Assembly: GCF_014193515.1 (NCBI RefSeq)
Contig: NZ_BLXX01000006.1
Span: forward strand, 221,267 to 285,266
Direction: 5' to 3'
Length of the DNA: 64,000 bases
Origin: Geomonas silvestris
Lineage (GTDB): Bacteria > Desulfobacterota > Desulfuromonadia > Geobacterales > Geobacteraceae
Part shown: in pieces, positions 54,527 to 64,000 of the stretch
Layout of the letters: each line of letters begins with the position of its first letter
Numbering within the stretch: the stretch's first letter is position 1
Translations under genes and position numbers: made by a program
Notes under the pieces: model-generated
Database searches by the model: none
What the model was told of the DNA's origin: nothing
Seen by the model: the letters and a program-made list of their open reading frames with translations, nothing else

Positions 54527-55814
54527 CGAAAACCCTCGTGAAGATGGTGTCGACATGCTTCATGTGGTAACCCAGGTCGAAGGCTTCCTTGATCTCCTCG
54601 GCCGGCAGGAACCCGGTCACCTCGGCATCGTTTAAAAGCTCGGCCTGGAAGTCCTTACCTTCCTCCCACACCTTCATGGCGTTTCTCTGCACCAGGGCGT
54701 AGGCCTTCTCGCGGGAGGCGCCCGCCTCGGCGAGTTTCAAGAGCACGCGCTGCGAGAAGATGAGCCCGCGCATCTGGTTCAGGTTGCGCATCATGTTCTC
54801 GGGGTAGACGACCAGGTTCTCGATGAGGCCGATGGCGCGGTTCAGCATGAAGTCCATGAGGACGGTGGCGTCCGGGCCGATGATGCGCTCGACGGAGGAG
54901 TGCGAGATGTCCCGCTCGTGCCAAAGCGGCACGTTCTCCATGGCGGAGACTGCGTAGCCGCGGATCAGGCGCGCCAGGCCGGTCAGGTTCTCGGAGAGTA
55001 CCGGGTTGCGCTTGTGCGGCATCGCGGAGGACCCCTTCTGCCCCTTGCTGAAGAACTCCTCGGCTTCCAGCACCTCGGTGCGCTGCAGGTGGCGGATCTC
55101 GACGGCGAACTTCTCGATGGAGGAGGCCACGATGGCGAGGGTGGTGAAGTATTCGGCGTGGCGGTCGCGCTGCAGCACCTGGGTGGAGCACGGCGCCGGC
55201 TTAAGCCCCGCCTTCTGGCAGACGAAGGCCTCGACCTGCGGGTCGATGTTGGCGAAGGTGCCGACCGCGCCGGAGAGCTTGCCGTAGGAAATGGTCTCGA
55301 GAGCCGCCTGCATGCGCTTTAAGTTGCGGGCCATCTCGTCGTACCAAAGGGCCATCTTGAGGCCGAAGGTGACCGGCTCGGCGTGGATGCCGTGCGAGCG
55401 CCCCATCATCGGGGTCATCTTGTGCTCGTAGGCGCGCTTCTTGATGGCGACCATGAGGCGCTTGATGTCCTCGATGATCAGCTCCCCCGCTTCCTTCAAC
55501 AGCATGGCGAAGGAGGTGTCCAGGACGTCGGAAGAGGTAAGTCCCAGGTGGACGAAACGGGAGTCGTCGCCGATGTAGTCGGCCACCGAGGTCAAGAAGG
55601 CGATCACGTCATGCTTGACGGTGCGCTCGATCTCGTCGATGCGGTCCACGTCGAACGAGGCCTTGGCCTTGATCCGGTCCACGGCGTCCTGGGGGATCCT
55701 CCCCATCTGTGCGTGTGCCTCGCAGGCGTAGATCTCGATCTCAAGCCACTTCTGGTAGCGGTTCTCCGGTTCCCAGATACGGGCCATTTCAGGACGACTG
55801 TAACGTTCAATCAC
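54519..55814 (-). CDS. purB: adenylosuccinate lyase
   Basis: 431 residues, fumarase/aspartase superfamily. The signature loop GSSAMPHKRNPVLSENL and the N-terminal MIERYSRPEMARIWEPENRY fit PurB; GRSHGIHAEPVTFG supplies the catalytic His region. Acts twice in purine synthesis (SAICAR to AICAR, and adenylosuccinate to AMP). First gene of the operon purB-mscS-purL-purQ-purF-pyrE, overlapping the mscS start by 8 nt. Confidence 0.95.
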   Translation of the reverse strand: MIERYSRPEMARIWEPENRYQKWLEIEIYACEAHAQMGRIPQDAVDRIKAKASFDVDRIDEIERTVKHDVIAFLTSVADYIGDDSRFVHLGLTSSDVLDTSFAMLLKEAGELIIEDIKRLMVAIKKRAYEHKMTPMMGRSHGIHAEPVTFGLKMALWYDEMARNLKRMQAALETISYGKLSGAVGTFANIDPQVEAFVCQKAGLKPAPCSTQVLQRDRHAEYFTTLAIVASSIEKFAVEIRHLQRTEVLEAEEFFSKGQKGSSAMPHKRNPVLSENLTGLARLIRGYAVSAMENVPLWHERDISHSSVERIIGPDATVLMDFMLNRAIGLIENLVVYPENMMRNLNQMRGLIFSQRVLLKLAEAGASREKAYALVQRNAMKVWEEGKDFQAELLNDAEVTGFLPAEEIKEAFDLGYHMKHVDTIFTRVFGG

Positions 55815-55989
55815 GAATTCTTCCCCCTTGCATTGGTAGCTGTTTCAGATTTTGTATAAAACACGAAAATCCACGGCACCGCTCAAAGAAGCGGCATACG
55901 CGGATCAAACAAATCCCCTCTGTTTATCTCAAGCTGTGTCAAAAGCAGGACCATAAGAGTTGAACCAGCTGACTTTACAGGATCGTGAA

Positions 55990-56760
55990 CTAAATGTCGA
56001 GTACTCCGCTTGCCTGGTACTGGTTCCCCAGGAAAAGCTGCGGGCCGCAGAGGTTCTGACCGTTCACCAGGCTCGTCGCGGCCAGCATGGCCAGGGAGGG
56101 GTCGTTGTTCACCTCGGAGAGGTGCGACAGGAAAACCCCTTCCAGCCCGGCATGGAGCAGCTCCTCCAAAAGCGCGGCCCCTTCCGAATTGGAGAGGTGA
56201 CCGTGCCGCGAGCGGATACGCTGCTTCAGGTGCCAGGGATAGGGCCCGTTTTGCAGCATCTCCTCGTCGTGGTTGAATTCAAGCACCAGCGCGCGGCAGT
56301 TCTTCAGTTTTTCGCAGGTAAGACGGGTGGCGATTCCCAGGTCGGTGGCGAACCCGATGCACCCCTCGCTCCCCTCGATGCGGTAGCCGACCGGGTCGGT
56401 CGCGTCGTGGGTGATCGGAAAGGGATCGATGCCGAGCCCCTTGAAGGCAAGCGGGGTCCCGGGGTCGAACTCGACGAGGTCCACCTTGCCGATGACGTGA
56501 CGCGCCGCCTCGTGGGTACGCGACGCCATCAGTACGGGGATCTTCAGGCGCCTGGCCAGGGTGCCGACGCCGCGGATGTGATCAGTGTGTTCGTGGGTGA
56601 TGAGTATGCCGTCCAGCGTTTCGGGGGCAACCCCGATGGAGGCCAGCCTGTTCAGGGCCTCCCTGCCGGAGAGCCCGGCATCGATCAGGAGACGGCAGGA
56701 GTCGGTTTCGAGAAAGAGACAATTCCCCTTGCTGCCGCTTGCCAAAAGGCAAAGCTTCAT
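55990..56760 (-). CDS. MBL-fold metallo-hydrolase (YycJ/WalJ type)
   Basis: 256 residues from ATG 56760, chosen for GGAGGG 4-6 nt upstream; a frame 10 codons longer has none. Opens MKLCLLASGSKGNCLFLET, which is diagnostic of the YycJ family. The metal-binding motif HEHTDH sits at about 56-61, and later GHLSNSEGAALL and FLSHLSEVNND. Members are nucleases/phosphodiesterases linked in Gram-positives to the WalRK cell-wall system; substrate here unknown. It is separate from purB (upstream on the same strand) by 175 nt and has its own signals. Confidence 0.85.
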   Translation of the reverse strand: MKLCLLASGSKGNCLFLETDSCRLLIDAGLSGREALNRLASIGVAPETLDGILITHEHTDHIRGVGTLARRLKIPVLMASRTHEAARHVIGKVDLVEFDPGTPLAFKGLGIDPFPITHDATDPVGYRIEGSEGCIGFATDLGIATRLTCEKLKNCRALVLEFNHDEEMLQNGPYPWHLKQRIRSRHGHLSNSEGAALLEELLHAGLEGVFLSHLSEVNNDPSLAMLAATSLVNGQNLCGPQLFLGNQYQASGVLDI

Positions 56761-57001
56761 CAATCCCTCCAGGAATGGATACCGCTGCAATCAAAACCCC
56801 AACCAGCCGACGGAAAGACGGGGAGCGCGAGACCGCCGGCACGCTACGTGCCGCGGGCGATGCTCTCATCGTTTCACAAAAAACCTCGGCACGACGCTGT
56901 GGTGAGGGATCGGGAAGTAGTGTTGCCTAAAAAGGAGTGAAAAACCTAAGTTATATACAGGAAACGGGCGGGAGATTCAAGGTTATCTTGCTGAGATGCC
57001 G

Positions 57002-59071
57002 TTAACGGAGCAGCTTGGAGTAGTCGGCGATGTTCTCGCCCAACATGGGATTGAGCGGCAAGAGGATGTGGAAGGTGGAACCGGGCATCTTGTCCGGGTT
57101 GTAGCCGGTCGACTCCACCCAGATCTCGCCGCCGTGCATGTCGACGATCCCCTTGGCGATGGAGAGTCCGAGCCCCGCCCCCTTGGCCTTGAAGGCGACC
57201 TTGCCGCTCGAATGCTCCTGGATGTTGCCGACCTCGTAGAACTTGTCGAAGACGCGCAGCTGGTCGTCGCGGTCGATACCGATGCCGGTGTCGGTAATCG
57301 TGATCTCCAGGAACAGGTGGTGCTCCCGCCCGGCGGCGAGGGCGGCTGCCTGCGCCTCGGAGACCTGCGCACCGCGCAGGAGGTACTTCGCCGAACTCGC
57401 GATGGTGATCCGCCCGCCGTCCGGGGTGAACTTGATGGCGTTACCAAGGATGTTGGAGAGAAGCTGCATGAGCCTGAGGGCGTCGCCGCGCAGCGTCGGG
57501 ATCGATTCGTCCAGGTTGACCACGACCTCCTGCTTGCGCATGGAGAAGAAGAAGCGCAGCTCGTTCACCGCCGCCTCGATGAGCCGGTTCAGCTGGATGT
57601 CCTCCATCTTGAGCTGGAGCCTCTTCTCGTCGATGAGCGAGACGTCGACCATGTCCTTCACGATGTTGTCCAGCCGGCTTGCGGCGTTGCTTATGTTGGT
57701 GACCATCTCCATGACCGTCTTGTCGACCCGGTCGGACATGTCGGTGATGATCAGTTCCGAGTACCCCATGATGACGGTAAGCGGGGTCTTAAGCTCGTGG
57801 GAGGCAAGCCCCAGGAAGGAGTCTTTCATCCGGTTCAGGCGCGCCAGGTCCGCCGAGCTCTTCTCGAGGTTCGCGATGATCTCGCGCTCGCGGGTCACGT
57901 CGCGGAAGATCGCCTGCACCAGGGTCTCGCTGCCGCTTTTGATGGCGGTCGCGTGCAGCATGGCCACCATCACCCCGCCCCCCTTCTTTAAAAGCTGCAT
58001 CTCTTCCTGGATGTGCGCGCCGCTCGCCGCCTCGCGGAAAATGCGCTGCAACTTGGGGATGTTGCCGATGTTAAGGAGCAGCAGCATCTTGGTGAGCGGC
58101 AACCCAACCAGCTCGCGCGCCTCGTAGCCGAAGAACTCCTCGGCCATCTTGTTGACCATGCGGATCGACTCGTCGGCCCCGATGACCAGGATGGCGTCGC
58201 TTGCGTCCTCCATAAGGGACTTGTAGAGCTCCTCGGAGCGCTCAAGGTCCGCACTCATGGTCTCGAGCTTGCGGTAGGAGTCATGGAGCTCCTCGAAGGT
58301 CTTCTCCATGTCCTGGTAGTTCTTCTTGATCTGCTCGTCCCTGTGCTTCAGGAACTGGGACATCAGGTTGATGTTGCGGGCCAGCTCGTTGAATTCGGGA
58401 ACCCGCACCTCGCCGATCTGGGTGTCGAAGGCCCCTTCCGAGATCTGCTTCACCCCCTTCAAGAGGGTGGAGATCGGAGACATGACGTACTTCTTCACGA
58501 AGATGACCACCAGCGAGAAGCTGACCCCGAGCGCCATGCAGAGCAGGTACAGGGTCTTGAAGATCATCCCCCTCACCTTGTCGAAGACGACCTTCTCGCT
58601 GAACCCTACGTGCGCCAGGGCGACCGTCCTGCCGTCCGCGGCCTTGACGGGGACCGCCGAATCGTAGTAGGACCCCTCCTGCCCTTCAACCGTGAGGGTC
58701 AGGCGGCTCTGGGTCTTGGTCTGCTCGGGTGAGACGGGTAACGACGGCAGGGAGAGGTAGTGGGAATCGCTGGCGAAGAGGATAGTGCCCTTGGTATCGG
58801 AGACGATGCAGTAGGCGAGGTCGGAATTCCCGGCCATGATCTCACGGCACTTCTCGGAAAGACCGGTCATATCCTTGAGGTCGAGGCCGAGGTTCAGGAC
58901 TTTCTCGATGTTGACCTTGAGCGCACTGGCAAGGCTGCGCGAACGCAGGTTGAGGGCGTTCACCTGGTCCTTGCGCAACGCCATGATATCCATTCCGGAT
59001 CCGACAAAGATAGTCAGGAACAGGATCAGGAAGGAGAAGAGCGTTATGCGTTTTTCAAGCGTCATGTTCAT
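57002..59071 (-). CDS. membrane sensor histidine kinase (double-helix sensor, HAMP, PAS)
   Basis: 689 residues. TM1 (about 8-28), a periplasmic domain of about 140 residues resembling single Cache sensors (with CIVSDTKGTILFASDS), TM2 (about 170-190), HAMP (FVKKYVMSPISTLLKGVKQIS), a coiled coil, PAS (about 285-400), HisKA with H-box FLGLASHELKTPLTVIMGYSELI and HATPase (N-box LLSNILGNAIKFTPDGG, G1 DTGIGID, G2 GAGLGLSIAKGIV). Without a receiver domain, and no response-regulator gene adjacent. ATG 59071 lacks an evident ribosome site; ATG 59065 is close behind. Divergent from gap across a palindrome-rich 277-bp region. Confidence 0.92.
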   Translation of the reverse strand: MNMTLEKRITLFSFLILFLTIFVGSGMDIMALRKDQVNALNLRSRSLASALKVNIEKVLNLGLDLKDMTGLSEKCREIMAGNSDLAYCIVSDTKGTILFASDSHYLSLPSLPVSPEQTKTQSRLTLTVEGQEGSYYDSAVPVKAADGRTVALAHVGFSEKVVFDKVRGMIFKTLYLLCMALGVSFSLVVIFVKKYVMSPISTLLKGVKQISEGAFDTQIGEVRVPEFNELARNINLMSQFLKHRDEQIKKNYQDMEKTFEELHDSYRKLETMSADLERSEELYKSLMEDASDAILVIGADESIRMVNKMAEEFFGYEARELVGLPLTKMLLLLNIGNIPKLQRIFREAASGAHIQEEMQLLKKGGGVMVAMLHATAIKSGSETLVQAIFRDVTREREIIANLEKSSADLARLNRMKDSFLGLASHELKTPLTVIMGYSELIITDMSDRVDKTVMEMVTNISNAASRLDNIVKDMVDVSLIDEKRLQLKMEDIQLNRLIEAAVNELRFFFSMRKQEVVVNLDESIPTLRGDALRLMQLLSNILGNAIKFTPDGGRITIASSAKYLLRGAQVSEAQAAALAAGREHHLFLEITITDTGIGIDRDDQLRVFDKFYEVGNIQEHSSGKVAFKAKGAGLGLSIAKGIVDMHGGEIWVESTGYNPDKMPGSTFHILLPLNPMLGENIADYSKLLR

Positions 59072-59170
59072 CTATGAGATACGTTCCAAACCTTGGGAGT
59101 CACAGGGTAGAATGCCGGATACTCCAGCATAATTTCCCCGACTCGAAAAGTCAATAATTATCCGGATTTA

Positions 59171-59184
59171 TTGTCTCAAGACAA
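59171..59184. promoter_or_regulatory. inverted repeat upstream of gap
   Basis: TTGTCT-CA-AGACAA, perfect 6-bp arms, 2 nt from a second palindrome at 59186. Possible regulator site. Confidence 0.5.
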
Positions 59185-59185
59185 C

Positions 59186-59199
59186 GTGATGCGCATCAC
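59186..59199. promoter_or_regulatory. CRP/FNR-type palindrome upstream of gap
   Basis: GTGATGCGCATCAC, perfect palindrome of the GTGA-N6-TCAC form used by CRP/FNR-family proteins. It lies about 75 nt upstream of the gap -35 box and could act on gap, on the divergent kinase, or both. Confidence 0.6.
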
Positions 59200-59274
59200 A
59201 ATAACTGATATAACAGGTCTGCTGAGCTACATCCGTGCTATCGACGCCCGGCTAACTTTTCTTGAACAAAATTG

Positions 59275-59302
59275 TTGACTGTCGCGCGTGCGTCCGTATA
59301 CT
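59275..59302 (+). promoter_or_regulatory. sigma-70 promoter of gap
   Basis: TTGACT at 59275-59280, 16-bp spacer, TATACT at 59297-59302. Confidence 0.8.
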
Positions 59303-59333
59303 ATGGCGGTTGAGAAGTAAATCTTAATTATAA

Positions 59334-60344
<1,011 letters not shown>

Positions 60345-60371
60345 CGAACAGGCGCAACCGCAGACCATAAG

Positions 60372-60403
60372 AGACGGGGAGGGTTTACTCTCCCCGTCTT
60401 TTT
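60372..60403 (+). terminator. terminator between gap and pgk
   Basis: Stem AGACGGGGAG/CTCCCCGTCT with a short loop and T run, 27 nt past gap. Confidence 0.85.
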
Positions 60404-60584
60404 GCCGCTTTCGCGCCGAGGTCCCGCCCTCCCCTTTTACGGGCGAGTGTCAAAGCGGGTTCGCGCCACGGCGCCTTGTGCACCCGGAAGCGGACACCTG
60501 CCGGCCAGGCGCGGAAAGGGGCGGCTCTGCGTTTCACAGCATTACCCGTTTTGGGGAAATTCCCGTCATACATCAGGAGGGACC

Positions 60585-61787
60585 ATGTCAATTCGCTACA
60601 TCGACGAGATAGACAACCTGGCCGGCAAGAAGATCTTCATGCGCGTCGACTTCAACGTGCCGCTGGACGAAAACCAGAACATCACCGAGGACACCCGCAT
60701 CCGCGCCGTGCTCCCCACCTTGAACTACGCGCTGGACCAGAAGGCCAAGATCGTCCTCGCCTCGCACCTGGGCCGCCCCAAGGGTGAGCGCAAGGAGAAG
60801 TACTCCATGGCCCCGGCCGCAAAGCGCCTCTCCCGCCTTTTGGGCAAAGAGGTGAAACTCGCCCCGGACTGCATCGGCCCCGAGGTGCGCGCCATGGTCG
60901 ACGCCATGCAGCCGGGTGACATCCTCATGCTGGAGAACGTCCGTTTCTACCAGGGCGAGGAGAAAAACGACGCCGACTTCGCCAAGGAGTTGGTGAACGG
61001 TTGCGAGATCTACGTAAACGACGCCTTCGCCGTTTCGCACCGCGCCCATGCCTCGGTCGAAGCCATCGCCAATTTCATCCCCGTGGTGACCGCGGGCTTC
61101 CTGATGAAAAACGAGATGAACTACTTCGACAAGGCGATGCAGAACCCGATCCGTCCGCTGGTCGCCATCCTGGGGGGCGCCAAGGTCTCCGGCAAGATCG
61201 AGGTACTCGAGAACCTGTGCGACAAGGTTGACAAGATCATCATCGGCGGCGGCATGGCCTTTACCTTCCTGAAGGGGTTGGGTTACAACGTCGGCAAGTC
61301 GCTCGTCGAGGACAGCCTCATCGACACCGCCATGGCTACCTACCAGAAGGCCCGCGAGAAAGGGGTCAAGTTCTACCTGCCGGTCGACTGCGTGGTCGCC
61401 GACCAGTTCAACCCCGCAGCCGAGACCAAGGTCTGCACCATCCAGGAGATCCCCGAAGGGTGGATGGCGCTGGACATCGGGCCGGCCACGGTGACCCTCT
61501 TCGCCGAGGCGCTGCAGAACTCGAAGACCATCGTCTGGAACGGCCCGATGGGTGTGTTCGAGATGGACGCCTTCTCGCGCGGCACCTTTGCCATGGTCTC
61601 GGCCGTGGCCAATTCCTACGCCCTGACCATCGTGGGGGGCGGCGATACCGACGTCGCGGTGCACCGTGCCGGTGAGTACGCGAAGATCAGCTACATCTCC
61701 ACCGGCGGCGGCGCCTTCCTGGAACTCCTGGAAGGAAAGAAGCTCCCGGGCATCAAGGTCCTCGAGGACAACGGGCACAAAAACTAG
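60585..61787 (+). CDS. pgk: phosphoglycerate kinase
   Basis: 400 residues. ATG 60585 follows AGGAGG by 5-6 nt; a much longer in-frame extension to 60402 crosses the gap terminator and is rejected. Family motifs: [28 protein letters not shown], and the C-terminal nucleotide-binding [13 protein letters not shown]. Interconverts 1,3-bisphosphoglycerate and 3-phosphoglycerate with ADP/ATP. Followed after 126 nt by tpiA, with a GC-rich hairpin in the gap that lacks a T run. Confidence 0.97.
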   Translation: MSIRYIDEIDNLAGKKIFMRVDFNVPLDENQNITEDTRIRAVLPTLNYALDQKAKIVLASHLGRPKGERKEKYSMAPAAKRLSRLLGKEVKLAPDCIGPEVRAMVDAMQPGDILMLENVRFYQGEEKNDADFAKELVNGCEIYVNDAFAVSHRAHASVEAIANFIPVVTAGFLMKNEMNYFDKAMQNPIRPLVAILGGAKVSGKIEVLENLCDKVDKIIIGGGMAFTFLKGLGYNVGKSLVEDSLIDTAMATYQKAREKGVKFYLPVDCVVADQFNPAAETKVCTIQEIPEGWMALDIGPATVTLFAEALQNSKTIVWNGPMGVFEMDAFSRGTFAMVSAVANSYALTIVGGGDTDVAVHRAGEYAKISYISTGGGAFLELLEGKKLPGIKVLEDNGHKN

Positions 61788-61913
61788 GGTTTCCCGGACA
61801 ACGGCGCGGGAGAGAGGTCGGGGCAGCCCCCTCCCCTCTCCCGCACCTTCACAGGTCCGGACTGCAATGTAATTACCTAAACAGTTTTCTTCATCACCTT
61901 TTGGAGGGGATTC

Positions 61914-62669
61914 ATGCGCAAACCGGTAATCGCTGGCAACTGGAAGCTTTACAAGACGAAGCAGGAGGCACTCTCCCTGGTCGAGGAACTCGCCCCGCTG
62001 GTGGCGGATGCCGGCCAGGTCGAGATCGTGGTAGCTCCCGTGTTCACCGTGCTCCCTTCGCTGGTACCCGCAGTGGCCGGCACCCAGATCAACCTGGCAG
62101 CCCAGGATGTCTTCTGGGAGGAAGAAGGCGCCTACACCGGCGAGGTATCCTCGAGGATGCTTCTGGATGCCGGTGCCAGCTACGTCATCATCGGGCACTC
62201 CGAGCGCCGCGAGTATTTCGGCGAGACCGACGAGACGGTCAACAAGAAGATCAAGGCAGCCCTCAACGGTCCGCTCATCCCCATCTTCTGCATCGGCGAG
62301 ACCCTGGCAGCGCGGGAAGCCGGCGAAACCTTTAAAGTCCTCGAGCGCCAGGTGAAAGGCGGTCTGGCAGGGATCGGCGCAGCCCAGTTCGCGCCGGTCA
62401 TCATCGCCTACGAACCGGTCTGGGCTATCGGCACCGGCAAGACTGCCACTGACGCCCAGGCGCAGGAGGCGCACGCCTTCATCCGCGGCGTCGTCAGCGA
62501 ACTCTACGGTGCCGCGGCAGCCGGAAAAGTGCGCATTCTCTACGGTGGCAGCGTGAAGCCGGAGAACGTCAAGGGGCTCATGGCCTGCAGCGACATAGAC
62601 GGCGCACTGGTAGGTGGAGCAAGCCTCAAAGCAGCGTCCTTTGCCTCCATTGTGAACTTCGGACAATAA
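61914..62669 (+). CDS. tpiA: triose-phosphate isomerase
   Basis: 251 residues, full length. GNWKLYKT (Lys), IIGHSERREYF (His95-type) and YEPVWAIGTGK (catalytic Glu) are conserved. Interconverts dihydroxyacetone phosphate and GAP. GGAGG is 9 nt upstream of ATG 61914. Part of the gap-pgk-tpiA-secG order seen widely in bacteria. Confidence 0.97.
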   Translation: MRKPVIAGNWKLYKTKQEALSLVEELAPLVADAGQVEIVVAPVFTVLPSLVPAVAGTQINLAAQDVFWEEEGAYTGEVSSRMLLDAGASYVIIGHSERREYFGETDETVNKKIKAALNGPLIPIFCIGETLAAREAGETFKVLERQVKGGLAGIGAAQFAPVIIAYEPVWAIGTGKTATDAQAQEAHAFIRGVVSELYGAAAAGKVRILYGGSVKPENVKGLMACSDIDGALVGGASLKAASFASIVNFGQ

Positions 62670-62737
62670 AGGGCTTTGTTTTTTCCGAGAACTATGCTAA
62701 ATATGCACGTTGAAATTTCTCGGAGGTAACACGTTTA

Positions 62738-63136
62738 ATGACAATTTTACTGGTAACTCTGCACGTCGTCGTCTGTCTTGCCCTGATCGTCGTCGTACTG
62801 CTTCAGTCCGGAAAAGGTGCCGAGATGGGCGCTTCGTTCGGTGCAAGCGGCAGCCAGTCGGTCTTCGGCGCTGGTGGCGGCAACACCTTCATGAGCAAGG
62901 TCACCACGAGTGCGGCGATCATTTTCATGCTGACGTCCCTGTCCCTGGCCTTCATCTCCGGCAAAGGGAGCAGCTCTTCGATCATGTCGAAGGCACCCAA
63001 GGCTAAGCCGGCCCCCATGGGCGGCATGCCGCTGCAGAAGCCCGCAGCACCGGCCGTTCCCGGCGCAGCACCTGTTGCACCGGCTGCACCCGCAGCACCC
63101 GCAGCACCGGTTCAGCCGGCTCCTGCACAGAAATAA
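62738..63136 (+). CDS. secG: preprotein translocase subunit SecG
   Basis: 132 residues. Two membrane helices (TLHVVVCLALIVVVLLQ and AAIIFMLTSLSLAFI) flank the conserved loop with GKGAEMGASFGASGSQSVFG and GNTFMSK. It stabilises SecYE at the inner membrane. The Pro/Ala-rich C-terminal tail (about 90-132) is longer than in E. coli and low in complexity. GGAGGT lies about 10 nt before ATG 62738. tRNA-Leu follows 64 nt later, as in other genomes. Confidence 0.95.
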   Translation: MTILLVTLHVVVCLALIVVVLLQSGKGAEMGASFGASGSQSVFGAGGGNTFMSKVTTSAAIIFMLTSLSLAFISGKGSSSSIMSKAPKAKPAPMGGMPLQKPAAPAVPGAAPVAPAAPAAPAAPVQPAPAQK

Positions 63137-63200
63137 AAAAAAGATTTGTACTTTTTGGTTGACTTCTTTCTGAGCTAATGATAAATAACGAGGACTTCTT

Positions 63201-63287
63201 GCCGAAGTGGTGGAATTGGTAGACACACCATCTTGAGGGGGTGGCGGGCGATAGCCTGTACGAGTTCGAGTCTCGTCTTCGGCACCA
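63201..63287 (+). tRNA. tRNA-Leu (anticodon GAG)
   Basis: 87 nt with encoded CCA. Class II tRNA with a long variable arm. The anticodon stem CCATC/GGTGG encloses TTGAGGG, giving GAG for CUC/CUU. Downstream of secG, a common arrangement. Confidence 0.95.
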
Positions 63288-63297
63288 ACGAATCACA

Positions 63298-63332
63298 AAG
63301 AGCGCCCTGGTCAAAACGACCAGGGCGCTTTT
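63298..63332 (+). terminator. terminator after tRNA-Leu(GAG)
   Basis: Perfect stem AAGAGCGCCCTGGTC/GACCAGGGCGCTTTT, 11 nt past the tRNA. Confidence 0.85.
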
Positions 63333-63538
63333 CGTTTTATACAGTTCTTTCCTCCCTGATTACCACTCCCCTATTCCGTATTTCTCAATAAATCCAGTTC
63401 CCAGCAACAAACCTTTATCTGCATGAACTCGCGTTCCGCCGTCGGGGCCCCGTCCCCATGGCCGAAGGGGTGGGCGTTACGGACGGCGCAGCAGTCCCTT
63501 TCACCAGGGTAGCCACCGCTAATAGCGCGGAGATAGTC

Positions 63539-63871
63539 GTTATTAGCAAAGGGGTCATCGTTATTAGCAAGGGGTCATCGTTATTAGCGAGGGGGTGGTC
63601 GCTAATAGCGAGGGGGTGGTCGCTAATAGCGAGGGGGTGGTCGCTAATAGCGAGGGGGTGGTCGTTATTAGCGAAGGGGTGGTCGTTATTAGCGAAGGGG
63701 TAGTCGCTATTAGCGAGGGGGTGGTCGTTATTAGCGAAGGGGTGGTCGCTATTAGCGAGGGGGTGGTCGTTATTAGCGAAGGGGTGGTCGTTATTAGCGA
63801 GGGGGTGGTCGTTATTAGGGAGGGGGTGGTCGCTATTAACGAAGGGGTGGTCGCTAATAGCGAGGGGGTGG
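63539..63871. repeat. 21-bp tandem array with GCTANTAGC palindromic cores
   Basis: Sixteen copies of a unit with core GCTAATAGC, GCTATTAGC or GTTATTAGC followed by GAGGGGGTGGTC. Core starts are 63539, 63560, 63580, 63601 and then every 21 bp to 63853; only one step is 20 bp. One more isolated core is at 63518. The last unit runs into the IS left end. Because 21 is a multiple of 3, one frame stays open with a seven-residue repeat (VANSEGV), but there is no ribosome site, so coding is doubtful. Confidence 0.9.
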
Positions 63872-64000
63872 TGGATCTTCCCCGATCTTGTGGACAGTCC
63901 GAAAAGCTGCTAAAACCGGCAGCACGGAGGGACTGTCATGGCAAAGAAGAGGAAGACGTATTCCAGGGAATTCAAGGTTGAAACGGTTAAGCTCATCACC
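63872..64000 (+). mobile_element. left end of an IS3-family insertion sequence (partial)
   Basis: Begins with TGGATCTTCCCCGATCTTG (IS3-type terminal repeats start with TG) and leads directly to a transposase OrfA gene at 63938. The right end is beyond the window. It abuts the 21-bp array without a spacer. Confidence 0.75.
63938..64000 (+). CDS. IS3-family transposase OrfA, N-terminal 21 codons
   Basis: Starts at ATG 63938 with GGAGGGA upstream and reads MAKKRKTYSREFKVETVKLI at the window edge. This is the beginning of the helix-turn-helix OrfA of IS3-group elements (normally about 90-100 residues, frameshifting into OrfB). Only the DNA-binding N-terminus is visible, so activity of the element cannot be judged. 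Confidence 0.8.
   Translation, partial: MAKKRKTYSREFKVETVKLIT

Noticed and set aside
61805..61845. Rho-independent terminator between pgk and tpiA
   Set aside because: A GC-rich hairpin is present but no T run follows, so it is only noted under pgk.
60588..62666. 692-codon open frame on the minus strand
   Set aside because: Antisense across both pgk and tpiA; biologically implausible.
63518..63871. CRISPR array
   Set aside because: Units are contiguous with no unique spacers of 30 bp or more, and no cas genes are seen.
63595..63900. Protein of seven-residue VANSEGV repeats
   Set aside because: Frame stays open only because the DNA repeat is 21 bp; no start signal. Treated as a DNA repeat.

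Overview
The window is GC-rich chromosomal DNA from a deltaproteobacterium, most likely a member of the Geobacteraceae (Geobacter/Geomonas/Citrifermentans group). The pointers are the gap-pgk-tpiA-secG-tRNA-Leu block, PurL with an N-terminal PurS-like region, a MucR-type zinc-finger regulator, a SAM-I riboswitch ahead of two trans-sulfuration enzymes, and many multi-domain sensor kinases. This assignment is by recognition of protein families; no search was run.

Layout. 1-6073 (-): the first 2024 codons of a cyclic beta-1,2-glucan synthase-like envelope enzyme that runs off the left edge. About 6640-7600: a frameshifted PAS-GGDEF pseudogene. 7812-10352 (-): a magnesium-type P-type ATPase. 10617-17382: signalling genes (a PAS/sigma-54 activator, a PAS histidine kinase and a CheB-CheR-PAS fusion) plus two very small proteins. 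17407-19310 is a scarred region: an integrase remnant beside tRNA-Leu(CAA), a tandem duplication of tRNA-Ala(GGC) and a broken kinase ATPase domain. 19318-22527 (mostly -): small secreted proteins, an AI-2E-type permease and a lipoprotein.

22530-29613 (-) looks like a lipid or acyl-chain tailoring locus: a LolB-like lipoprotein, a FabD-like protein without its catalytic serine, an acyl carrier protein, a GT2 glycosyltransferase, a Spinster-type MFS transporter, and an acyl-AMP ligase/carrier/PlsC fusion. It has a strong sigma-70 promoter with an overlapping inverted repeat. This is the part of the window most likely to be an undescribed system.

29973-45597 carries an outer-membrane barrel protein (DUF3943), small exported proteins, cysteine synthase with a cation exchanger, a large hybrid kinase, MucR, the SAM-riboswitch methionine/cysteine operon, a J-domain/LRR fusion, an ADP-ribosylglycohydrolase-like protein and a cold-shock protein. 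46035-55814 (-) holds ykgJ-like and yaeQ genes, then a tightly overlapped operon purB-mscS-purL-purQ-purF-pyrE with a mechanosensitive channel inside it. 55990-59071 (-) holds an MBL hydrolase and a sensor kinase. 59349-63287 (+) holds gap, pgk, tpiA, secG and tRNA-Leu(GAG). The right edge has a 21-bp-phased array of short palindromes, directly abutted by the left end of an IS3-family element.

Several intergenic regions have strong palindromes next to recognisable sigma-70 promoters (gap, mucR, cspA, the 32313 gene, the 25353 operon). No CRISPR array, rRNA or prophage was seen.
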